Assembly (NCBI GenBank): GCA_018656255.1
Contig: JABHYI010000106.1
Location: 1-5,040 of the forward strand
DNA from: Bacteroidota bacterium
Lineage (GTDB): Bacteria; Bacteroidota; Bacteroidia; Flavobacteriales; Flavobacteriaceae
Reading direction: 5' to 3'
Length of the DNA stretch: 5,040 nucleotides
In this document: positions 1 to 5,040 of the stretch, piece after piece
Numbering within the stretch: position 1 is the stretch's first letter
Layout of the letters: each line of letters starts with the position of its first letter
Notes under the pieces: generated by a model
The model's database searches: none
The model's input: only the letters and a program-made list of their open reading frames with translations
What the model was told of the DNA's origin: nothing
Program-made: the position numbers and the translations under genes

Positions 1-372
1 CCACCCGCCACCAGCGGGTATGTTTTGAGTAACCTCAACATCAGGGTTTTGGCCATTTTCTAGTTTTATTAAAACGGTATGGGCATTAGTGTCAAAGCCA
101 TAAAAAGACAAAGAAATAGTGTTCTGAAAATCCAAATCAATAGCTCTTTGCAGATCAAGGTAAAATCCTTGCCAAGAGTTAGACCCATCATTAAAAAATT
201 GGCCAACAGTATTACTAGAATTTTCCGGATCTGTACTCAATGAGAAGCTACTACCCAAAAAAGAAGAAAAGTTTTCTGAAGGGTCAGAAAAATCTACGGG
301 CATTTGCTGCGCGAAAGATAGGTGACTTAAAAATAAAAAAACTAAAACTAAATAAGCAGGTGTCTGTTTCAT
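1..372 (-). CDS. Secreted protein of unknown function, N-terminal 124 residues (3' end outside window)
   Basis: An open frame starts at ATG 372-370 and runs without a stop to base 1, so only the first 124 codons are present. Residues 1-21 form a clear signal peptide: a Lys at position 2, a hydrophobic core (AYLVLVFLFL, residues 6-15) and a probable signal peptidase I site after SFA (19-21), followed by QQ. The mature part (MPVDFSDPSENFSSF...) is rich in Ser, Asn and Asp, with no Cys in the visible part and no lipobox. It resembles the beta-sandwich modules common at the N-terminus of secreted flavobacterial proteins, which begin with a 'LPVTFED...NY' type strand and are often attached to glycoside hydrolases or type IX secretion (T9SS) sorting domains. 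That match is from memory of the family pattern, so catalytic domain, substrate and sorting signal are unknown. The gene is preceded by its own minus-7 box 20 bases upstream and is probably transcribed separately from the receptor gene at 510-2681. The reading frame is secure; the function is not. Confidence 0.8.
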   Translation of the reverse strand, partial: MKQTPAYLVLVFLFLSHLSFAQQMPVDFSDPSENFSSFLGSSFSLSTDPENSSNTVGQFFNDGSNSWQGFYLDLQRAIDLDFQNTISLSFYGFDTNAHTVLIKLENGQNPDVEVTQNIPAGGGW

Positions 373-387
373 AAAGGGGTATTTTAG

Positions 388-402
388 ATTATCAAAGATA
401 AT
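388..402 (-). promoter_or_regulatory. Minus-7 promoter box inside a perfect palindrome, upstream of the secreted-protein gene
   Basis: On the minus strand, 400-393 reads TATCTTTG, a perfect match to the Bacteroidota minus-7 consensus TAnnTTTG. It lies 20 bases before the ATG at 372, which would give a very short 5' leader. No TTG lies at the usual 17-23 base spacing upstream; the nearest one (440-438) is too far, so the minus-33 element is weak or missing. The box sits inside ATTATC-AAA-GATAAT (388-402, + strand), a perfect 6-3-6 inverted repeat that could bind a dimeric regulator. The promoter call is moderate and the operator idea is only an inference. Confidence 0.42.
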
Positions 403-501
403 GCATGCTACTAAATAGTGGTTATTATTTGACTATACAAAAGCCATACAACTAGATGTATTAGTTTATTATTAGATTTCTCAATACAACACATCCTAAT
501 G

Positions 502-518
502 ACCTTTTATTAAAAGGT
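502..518. repeat. 17-base palindrome across the receptor stop codon (at best a weak terminator)
   Basis: ACCTTTTA-T-TAAAAGGT is a perfect inverted repeat that includes the last codons and the TAA stop of the receptor gene (512-510). As RNA it could form a mainly A-U hairpin of about six pairs with a five-base loop. On the minus strand it is followed by CATTAGG rather than a U-run, so it does not meet the usual standard for an intrinsic terminator. It may protect the 3' end of the mRNA or have no role. The rest of the 373-509 gap shows nothing else beyond the minus-7 box near 393-400. Confidence 0.3.
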
Positions 519-2681
519 TAGAGTAGCGCCCACCAAAAAGTTGATTCCTGCTTGTGGGTAAAACCCTGCGCCCTCGATGGTAGTTACAGTTCCTGGGGTC
601 GAGAAATCATCATCATAGGTATAAAAATATCCATTTGAAATGTACTTGACATCAAAGATGTTATTTACCAACCCTTGTAGAACTAAAGATTTTGCAAAAG
701 ACAACTTTGTAATGGTATAATTTACGCTAAAATCGTTTAAAAAATAGGCGTCCAATTTTGATGTTTGACTGTCAATATTACCTAGGTATTGCTCACCAAC
801 ATATTTTGATAGCAATGCTATTTGAAGGTTTTGTGTAGGGCTATAGTCAATACTATTTCCTGCAATAAAAGACGGAGAAAAAGAAATATTGGTCGTTCCT
901 AAATTTACTAACGCACCATCTCTTGAGGTTGTGTAATCTTTATTTTTATTGCTGCTCAAGGCTATATTTGGTCTTACATGTAGTTGCTGTAACACCTTAA
1001 AATCTCCCTCAACTTCAAGTCCTGCTCTATAGCTATTTCCGCTAGTTTCTCTAATAAAACCACCAGAATCATCAAGCTGGCCGGTGAGCACTAGTTGATC
1101 TTTATAATCCATGTAGTAAAGATTTGCACTTAAGGTGTTGTTTTTACCTGTAAAGCGCCATCCTAGTTCATAATCATCTAATATTTCTGGGGTAAAAACA
1201 CCTTGCTCAAAGTCACTACGTCTAGGTTCTCTGCTTGCTCTTCCGTAAGAGACATACAATTGATTGCCCTGGTTTAGGGAGTAGCTGGCACCAAATTTTG
1301 GGTTAAAAAATTCATACTGCTCATCAACTATCATATTCACTTTATCACTAGTTAAACCAGCGGTTTTGTAATTAACTATTCTCATTTGCAGATCACCAAA
1401 AACAGACCAAGAATTATTTATCTTATAACTTGCCTTAGAAAAAGTGGTAAACTCATGTTTGTCTCCAGTTCCAGAATAATAGCGATCTCCCAAATTTGGG
1501 CCTGTAAAATTAGTTGCCCAAATTACCTCTCCAAAATGAAGCCCCTGATAATAGCTGTAAAAAACACCTGTAGTGGTGTCCCAGTTTTCATCTTTATAAT
1601 TTGCATTTGCGCTTAAGGCATAAAAATTATTCTCCAACCAACGACGCCTCACCAAATCAGATTCAGTAGAAGTCTCTCCGTCTATGGTAATGGGTAATAA
1701 ACCATGAAAATCAAGAGATGCATCTTCTTTATATTCTTCAAAAAACCCGCTTCCTTTTGTATAGTTAAGTGTAGCACTTGTGCTCCAATTATTGTTATAG
1801 CGTTCATTCCAGATAAGTTGGTAGTGATCTTGGTCATAATCATCTACTTGATTTTGGTGAAAACGAACCGTTCCGTCCTCATCACTATACATCCCTGCTG
1901 GGTTAAAGGTAGGGTTGGTGCTTAGTGTTTGCTCATCAATTCCAAACCAAGACTGGTAGGTAACTTCTCTACCGCCAAAAACGAGTGCTTTAATAAAGGT
2001 GTTGTCGGTTTTGTAGGACCCCTGCAAAAAATAAGATTTTAAATCGCTAGAGGCTCTATCTATATAGCCATCACTTGTAATATTTGAGACTCTTCCAGAG
2101 ATTTCAACCCGGTCGTTTAAAAGTCCTGTAGAGAATTTCACACTGTGTTTTCTAGTATCAAAAGAACCGTAGCTGTTTGCAATTTGAGCGAAGGCTTCTT
2201 TAGAGGAGCGGTCTGTATCGATGTTTAAACTTGCCCCAAAAGATCCTGACCCATTGGTAGAGCTACCAACACCTCTTTGAAGTTGAAGGCTTTCTATAGA
2301 GGAGGCAAAATCTGGGAGGTTTACCCAAAAGGTACCTTGGCTTTCGCTATCATTATAGGGTATGCCATTAATGGTAACATTAACACGAGTAGCATCACTT
2401 CCTCTAACTCTAATACCAGTATAACCTACGCCTGCCCCAGCATCACTGGTGGTTACTACCCCTGGCAGGTAGTTAAGAAGCACCGGGATGTCTTGTCCTA
2501 AATTTCGTTTGGCTAGGTCCTGTTTTGTAAGGTTGCTATGGGTAATTGGAGAATCTGCAGCTACTCTCACACCATTGAGGTAGACCTGTTCAAGGGCTTG
2601 AATTTTTGTAGTGTCCTGAAGTTTTTCTTGTGCCTGTAGTATTGTTGCACTGAGTAAAAAAATAAACGCGTAATATTTCAT
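510..2681 (-). CDS. TonB-dependent outer-membrane receptor, probable thiamin (or thiamin-precursor) importer
   Basis: This 723-residue protein has a signal peptide (MKYYAFIFLLSATILQAQ, probable cleavage near residue 18) and a TonB-box-like segment (LEQVYLNGVRV, about 30-40). The plug domain (about 45-155) contains the typical LNYLPGV, TGIRVRGSD and VTINGIPYND segments and ends with VGSSTNGSGSFGASLNI. A beta-barrel of about 560 residues follows and ends in Phe (VGATLTF), the usual BAM recognition signal. It lacks the N-terminal carboxypeptidase-like domain of SusC-type receptors and has no SusD partner nearby, so it fits the siderophore/vitamin receptor type of about 700 residues. By motif alone it would be called a ferric-siderophore receptor. 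The TPP riboswitch in its leader (2816-2926) makes thiamin the better inference. Bacteroidota are known to have riboswitch-controlled receptors for thiamin, named OMR1 by comparative genomics and characterised in Bacteroides thetaiotaomicron next to pnuT and a thiamin pyrophosphokinase gene. Neither of those is adjacent here. The start at 2681 is fixed by the signal peptide. It has no Shine-Dalgarno site; a run of seven A lies 7-13 bases upstream. The receptor class is near certain and the substrate is inferred. Confidence 0.93.
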   Translation of the reverse strand: MKYYAFIFLLSATILQAQEKLQDTTKIQALEQVYLNGVRVAADSPITHSNLTKQDLAKRNLGQDIPVLLNYLPGVVTTSDAGAGVGYTGIRVRGSDATRVNVTINGIPYNDSESQGTFWVNLPDFASSIESLQLQRGVGSSTNGSGSFGASLNIDTDRSSKEAFAQIANSYGSFDTRKHSVKFSTGLLNDRVEISGRVSNITSDGYIDRASSDLKSYFLQGSYKTDNTFIKALVFGGREVTYQSWFGIDEQTLSTNPTFNPAGMYSDEDGTVRFHQNQVDDYDQDHYQLIWNERYNNNWSTSATLNYTKGSGFFEEYKEDASLDFHGLLPITIDGETSTESDLVRRRWLENNFYALSANANYKDENWDTTTGVFYSYYQGLHFGEVIWATNFTGPNLGDRYYSGTGDKHEFTTFSKASYKINNSWSVFGDLQMRIVNYKTAGLTSDKVNMIVDEQYEFFNPKFGASYSLNQGNQLYVSYGRASREPRRSDFEQGVFTPEILDDYELGWRFTGKNNTLSANLYYMDYKDQLVLTGQLDDSGGFIRETSGNSYRAGLEVEGDFKVLQQLHVRPNIALSSNKNKDYTTSRDGALVNLGTTNISFSPSFIAGNSIDYSPTQNLQIALLSKYVGEQYLGNIDSQTSKLDAYFLNDFSVNYTITKLSFAKSLVLQGLVNNIFDVKYISNGYFYTYDDDFSTPGTVTTIEGAGFYPQAGINFLVGATLTF

Positions 2682-2703
2682 TCGTACTTTTTTTGTGACG
2701 AAT
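2680..2703 (-). promoter_or_regulatory. Hairpin that takes in the receptor start codon (candidate translation switch)
   Basis: On the minus strand ATTCGT (2703-2698) is perfectly complementary to ACGAAT (2685-2680), whose last two bases are the A and T of the start codon. Two more pairs (AC with GT) can form past a bulged C, closing a loop of seven A residues. In Bacteroidota an A-rich stretch just before the start stands in for a Shine-Dalgarno site, so this hairpin would present the A-run in a loop while pairing part of the ATG. The stem is short. Its 5' arm could instead pair with a second CGAAT at 2812-2808, just after the riboswitch aptamer, which would link it to ligand binding. The pairing is seen in the sequence; the role is inferred. 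Confidence 0.4.
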
Positions 2704-2815
2704 AAAAGGGGTAATTATTCTTGTTAAATAATCGTTTTTTTGAATTAGCGCAATCAAGATCAATAAAGAATATTCTCGATACAGCACATCTCGACAGCGC
2801 TAAAAGCATTCGGTT
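2704..2815 (-). promoter_or_regulatory. Riboswitch expression-platform region with two crossing helices
   Basis: This is the non-coding leader between the aptamer and the start-codon hairpin. Helix 1 pairs GAGATGTG (2792-2785) with CACATCTC (2934-2927) at the predicted 5' end of the RNA: 8 bp, perfect, enclosing the whole aptamer. Helix 2 pairs TTAGCGC (2803-2797) with GCGCTAA (2751-2745): 7 bp, perfect. The two cross, so they either exclude each other or form a pseudoknot. After helix 2 comes TTCAAAAAAACG, so there is no U-tract and no intrinsic terminator. The segment also contains AATGCTTTTAG (2810-2800), a near copy of AATGCTGTTTAG (2832-2821) from the aptamer's 3' strand. I see no credible protein-coding gene here; a GTG-initiated frame from 2787 overlaps the receptor signal peptide out of frame and looks spurious. 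Confidence 0.5.
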
Positions 2816-2926
2816 AATTCCTAAACAGCATTACCTGTTCTAGGTTCTATGGGTATAATCTCAGCCAATATAAAAGGTGTTCTTTCAAAAATAACTTTTG
2901 AAACCTTCATCAATTAGCACCCCTTT
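2816..2926 (-). promoter_or_regulatory. TPP riboswitch (THI box) aptamer, with a divergent pyrophosphate arm
   Basis: Read on the minus strand, the conserved blocks come in order: GGGGTGC (2923-2917), the P3 arm, CTGAGATTATACCC (2864-2851), GAACCT (2847-2842), the L5 loop GTAATG (2834-2829) and AGGAA (2822-2818). P3 is CTAAT/ATTGG, with AAGGT/ACCTT and a further TTCAAAA/TTTTGAA hairpin as an extension. The T-loop-like CTGAGAT block, which binds the pyrimidine ring of TPP in known structures, is intact. The P4/P5 arm is unusual: CCTA/TAGG and AACAG/CTGTT stack with only one bulged G (2840), and the GCG that normally follows P5 reads TTT. P1 next to the core is at most two pairs. The class is a confident call from these blocks; ligand preference and the direction of control cannot be read from sequence, although feedback repression by TPP is the rule for this class. 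It controls the receptor gene starting at 2681. Confidence 0.92.
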
Positions 2927-2937
2927 GAGATGTGGTA

Positions 2938-2970
2938 CAAAGATACTTTATTAGTAATATTAAAACACAA
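2938..2970 (-). promoter_or_regulatory. Promoter of the riboswitch-receptor transcript
   Basis: The minus strand has TTG at 2970-2968, a 22-base spacer, then TATCTTTG at 2945-2938. This fits the Bacteroidota sigma-A consensus (TTG, 17-23 bases, TAnnTTTG) at every fixed position. Counting from the minus-7 box, transcription should start near 2935-2933, just before the aptamer and about 250 bases before the ATG at 2681. It lies about 70 bases after the arfB stop, so the receptor has its own promoter. Between 3038 and 2971 I see only AT-rich sequence and no convincing terminator for the upstream unit. Confidence 0.75.
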
Positions 2971-3038
2971 TAAATAAATAAAAGTTGTGAGTAAAGAAGT
3001 AAAGCACTAGCTCATAGGTTATTACAAAATTTAAAATA

Positions 3039-3443
3039 TCACTCTAATGTTGGTGGTTTTCTATTTGCCTTTTTAAGGGCATGATTTTTTTTGGACACTA
3101 TGCGCTTTTCCATAGCATTTCTTGAAGGTCTTGATTTTTTTCTATGCTTGGCAATGCGGAGGCTTTTTTCAAGCAGCGATATAAGACGCTCTATTGCTAG
3201 GGCTTTATTTCTGTGTTGGCTCCTAGACTCACTACAGGTTATGGTGAGTATCCCGTCTTGAGAAATACGGTGCTTTAATTTCTCTAGTAAGCGCAGTTTT
3301 TCTTGAGAGCTAAAAATCTGGGAGGTACTAATAGTAAAGCTAATGACTGCTTTACTAGCGGTTTTATTAACGTGCTGCCCACCAGGACCGCTGCTTCTTA
3401 CTGCTTTAAAGGAAATCTCTTTTAAAAGTTTTGCGCTATCCAT
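3039..3443 (-). CDS. arfB: Alternative ribosome-rescue factor ArfB (peptidyl-tRNA hydrolase, YaeJ type)
   Basis: This 134-residue protein has the release-factor catalytic loop RSSGPGGQHVNKTASK (16-31) with the GGQ at 21-23. This loop hydrolyses the ester bond of peptidyl-tRNA in the ribosomal peptidyl transferase centre. It lacks the codon-recognition domains of RF1/RF2. Instead the C-terminus (about 98-130, KHRKKSRPSRNAMEKRIVSKKN...) is strongly basic, the tail that in ArfB enters the empty mRNA channel and senses ribosomes stalled without a stop codon. The length matches the roughly 140-residue E. coli protein, and the SSGPGGQHVNK motif and tail separate it from PrfH and from mitochondrial-type release factors. 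The start at 3443 is set by the TAATG overlap with the DUF4301 stop codon (3445-3443), which implies one mRNA and probable translational coupling. No A-rich or Shine-Dalgarno signal precedes it, which supports coupling. It ends in TGA at 3041-3039. Confidence 0.93.
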   Translation of the reverse strand: MDSAKLLKEISFKAVRSSGPGGQHVNKTASKAVISFTISTSQIFSSQEKLRLLEKLKHRISQDGILTITCSESRSQHRNKALAIERLISLLEKSLRIAKHRKKSRPSRNAMEKRIVSKKNHALKKANRKPPTLE

Positions 3444-4972
3444 TAGGCGCTAGGTTGATGGGATGAATGTAATAAATCGTTTACATTCTTTACGGGGCTG
3501 AACGTTAAAAGTGGTACTTCTACAAAAATAGTATTCCAGTGTGCCATGGCACCATTCCATAAGCCGGGGGCTTCTAGAGCTTTTATTGGTGCTCCCTCAA
3601 CTGTTTTGTCTGAAATAAAACAGGCCAATGGATCTACATAGTGATTAAGATTGTATTTTTTCCCTGTATAGTCTCGTGTGCCGCACACTAAATCTACAGG
3701 ATTAAAATGAGTAGCTCCATCAACAATAGCAGCTTTCTTAGGGTCTGAAATATCTATTTGAGAAAGCTCAACAATTTGAAGTGATAGCTGCCCTTCTTGA
3801 TTTTTTACCCAAAAAGGGCCTCCACCATGAGCTCCTGTATTTTTTACAACACCGCACACACGAATAGGTCTATTTAAAACCTCAGCGATACCTGCCTTGG
3901 TCTGAGGTATTTCTTTAATCTGTAACTCTTTCCATAAAAAAGCTTTCATCTCGCTGAGTTTCTCTTCTGTGATTTGTTCTTTCACAATTCCTTCCAGGTA
4001 TCCAAATATTTTATGCTGTAGTTGCAAGAGCCTCCCGGCTAACATTTTTTTATTTGCAGCAACAGCATCAATGTGATTCTCTACGGTAACATTATCTATG
4101 TTTTTAATAAAAATAATATCTGCATCAATCTCATTTAAGTTTTTGATGAGCGCTCCATGTCCAGAGGGTCTAAAAACTAGATTTCCTTCTTTGTTTTTAA
4201 AAGGTTTGTTCTTTAAATCTACAGCGATGGTATCTGTACTTGGATCTTGGAAAGAATAGGAGATTCTTACATCTACTTTTGTTTTCTTTACTATTCTATT
4301 TTTTACTTTCTCAAAGGTTTCTTTAAAAAGATGTAAGTGCTTTGGAGAAAAGGTAAAGTGTAAATGTGCCACCCCGTCTACAGCAGCGTATTGTGTTGCC
4401 TCAAATAATTGTTCTTCAAATGCAGTTCTTGTGTACTTTGCATATTTATGAAAAGGAATAAGACCCTTAGGAAAAGCTCCGTAGTTAAGATGATTTTTAC
4501 CTAGCATTAAGGCCACAAAAGTATTGATACGATAGCCTTTTTTGGACTTCTTATACTCTGGTCTATGACTTCTAATTTCTTTTTGCACCAAAGTGGTAAA
4601 AGGAAAATATTTAATGTTGTCAATAAATGTTTTTAGGGAATCCAGTGCATTTGACTTTAGATAAGGAGTGAGTTTTTCTTGATCTGGATCATAGTTGTCC
4701 AAAAAAGTATGTAAAAACTTAAACATCCTAGTGGCAGCACCACTAGCAGGCACAAATTTTATAATATCCTTTTGCTCTTTTATATCATCATAGTACCCAG
4801 CCAATTGTTTTTGGGTAGCCACATCATACACCTCAACACCATTGCCAACCCCTGCATGTCTTGTAACATGTGTGAATGGAGCGCCATCCTTGAAGGTTTG
4901 AAGCTGTTTTTTCACCTGTTTCTCGGTGAGTCCATGAGAGATGATTTGGTCAAGTTCTTGGGGTATGAACAT
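3443..4972 (-). CDS. DUF4301 family protein, possible UDP-sugar-pyrophosphorylase-like nucleotidyltransferase
   Basis: This 509-residue cytoplasmic protein has no signal peptide or membrane segment. It matches DUF4301 as I know it over its whole length: an N-terminal helix pair (LTEKQVKKQLQTFKDG, 15-30), KFVPASGAATRM (72-83), HLHFTFSPKHL (203-213), FRPSGHGALIKNLN (267-280), ADIIFIKNIDN (284-294), CGVVKNTGAHGGGPFWV (373-389), NPVDLVCGTRDY (424-435) and GLWNGAMAHWNTIFVEVPL (470-488). The function is not established. I note that PASGAATRM resembles the Gly-rich nucleotide loop of sugar nucleotidyltransferases, and that GHGAL followed by a D/IIFIKNIDN strand resembles the PPGHGD and FVxNxDN motifs of UDP-glucose and UDP-GlcNAc pyrophosphorylases. 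I therefore infer a GT-A-like nucleotidyltransferase fold with unknown substrate. The start at 4972 follows the upstream stop by three bases (TAA TAG ATG), and the gene overlaps arfB at 3443, so it sits mid-operon. The family call is strong; the activity is inference. Confidence 0.88.
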   Translation of the reverse strand: MFIPQELDQIISHGLTEKQVKKQLQTFKDGAPFTHVTRHAGVGNGVEVYDVATQKQLAGYYDDIKEQKDIIKFVPASGAATRMFKFLHTFLDNYDPDQEKLTPYLKSNALDSLKTFIDNIKYFPFTTLVQKEIRSHRPEYKKSKKGYRINTFVALMLGKNHLNYGAFPKGLIPFHKYAKYTRTAFEEQLFEATQYAAVDGVAHLHFTFSPKHLHLFKETFEKVKNRIVKKTKVDVRISYSFQDPSTDTIAVDLKNKPFKNKEGNLVFRPSGHGALIKNLNEIDADIIFIKNIDNVTVENHIDAVAANKKMLAGRLLQLQHKIFGYLEGIVKEQITEEKLSEMKAFLWKELQIKEIPQTKAGIAEVLNRPIRVCGVVKNTGAHGGGPFWVKNQEGQLSLQIVELSQIDISDPKKAAIVDGATHFNPVDLVCGTRDYTGKKYNLNHYVDPLACFISDKTVEGAPIKALEAPGLWNGAMAHWNTIFVEVPLLTFSPVKNVNDLLHSSHQPSA

Positions 4973-4975
4973 CTA

Positions 4976-5040
4976 TTACTTGTGTTTAATTAATGTATTT
5001 ATAATAGCAATCGCGTCGGTTAAACGCTCTTGTTTTGATC
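4976..5040 (-). CDS. C-terminal tail of an unidentified gene (5' part outside window)
   Basis: The frame ending in TAA at 4978-4976 is open to the window edge and encodes 20 residues, SKQERLTDAIAIINTLIKHK, a plausible amphipathic C-terminal helix. Of the other minus-strand frames, one stops within seven codons (TTTAA near 5022) and the other is short and Arg/Tyr-rich, so this frame is favoured. The stop lies three bases before the DUF4301 start, typical of an operon, and no minus-7 box lies in between. The tail faintly recalls the ends of small NadR-like or AAA-type kinases, but it is too short to identify. Confidence 0.5.
   Translation of the reverse strand, partial: SKQERLTDAIAIINTLIKHK

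Noticed and set aside
1386..2501. Three plus-strand frames of 73-76 codons (1386-1616, 1704-1925, 2277-2501)
   Set aside because: All lie antisense within the receptor gene, have compositions typical of reversed barrel-coding sequence and show no family motif.
510..2681. SusC-type glycan transporter
   Set aside because: There is no N-terminal carboxypeptidase-like domain, the length is well short of the roughly 1000 residues usual for SusC, and no SusD gene follows.
2590..2787. A 65-codon minus-strand frame with a GTG start overlapping the 5' end of the receptor gene
   Set aside because: It starts inside the riboswitch leader, overlaps the receptor signal peptide out of frame, has no recognisable motif and uses leader bases explained by RNA structure.
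2745..2803. Helix TTAGCGC/GCGCTAA as a rho-independent terminator
   Set aside because: On the transcribed strand it is followed by TTCAAAAAAACG, an A-run rather than a U-run; the T-run is on the other strand, where no gene is read.
2816..2926. Cobalamin riboswitch, often found before TonB receptors in Bacteroidota
   Set aside because: No B12-box (GCCACTG-like) block is present, while GGGGTGC, CTGAGATTATACCC and GAACCT...GTAATG are diagnostic of the TPP class.
4772..4993. A 73-codon plus-strand frame
   Set aside because: It is antisense to the conserved N-terminal part of the DUF4301 gene and has no recognisable features.
1..5040. CRISPR array, tRNA or rRNA genes, insertion sequences or attachment sites
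   Set aside because: I saw no regularly spaced repeats, tRNA-like cloverleaf, rRNA blocks, transposase motifs or terminal inverted repeats by reading; the gaps are short and explained by regulatory signals.

Overview
The window is an AT-rich stretch (roughly 35-40% G+C by eye) whose genes all lie on the minus strand. It looks like a member of the Bacteroidota, most likely a marine-type Flavobacteriaceae. The evidence is perfect TAnnTTTG minus-7 boxes with a TTG minus-33 element, absence of Shine-Dalgarno sites, A-rich leaders, a TonB-dependent receptor of flavobacterial type, and a DUF4301 protein, a family I know mainly from Bacteroidota. The genus cannot be fixed from this sequence.

In the direction of transcription (high to low coordinates): 5040-4976 holds the last 20 codons of an unidentified gene. 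Three bases later starts a 509-aa DUF4301 protein (4972-3443), and its stop codon overlaps the start of arfB (3443-3039), a stalled-ribosome peptidyl-tRNA hydrolase. These three look like one transcription unit. Next is a 357-base non-coding gap (3038-2682). It is a complete regulatory leader: a strong promoter (2970-2938), a TPP (THI-box) riboswitch aptamer (about 2926-2816), a segment with competing helices, and a small hairpin that takes in the start codon. This leader feeds a 723-aa TonB-dependent outer-membrane receptor (2681-510), which is therefore best read as a thiamin (or thiamin-precursor) importer under feedback control by thiamin pyrophosphate. After a 137-base gap with its own minus-7 box, a secreted protein starts at 372 and runs off the window edge.

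The most interesting material is the riboswitch leader. The pyrimidine-sensing half is canonical (GGGGTGC and CTGAGATTATACCC). In the pyrophosphate-sensing arm the usual internal loop with its GCG is replaced by base pairs, giving a nearly continuous P4/P5 helix. The usual short P1 is almost absent. Instead the predicted 5' end of the RNA can form a perfect 8-bp helix with a site downstream of the aptamer, and this helix crosses a second 7-bp helix. There is no U-tract terminator, so control of translation is the likelier output. A second point is that the DUF4301 protein carries motifs resembling UDP-sugar pyrophosphorylases, which suggests a nucleotidyltransferase fold for a family of unknown function.
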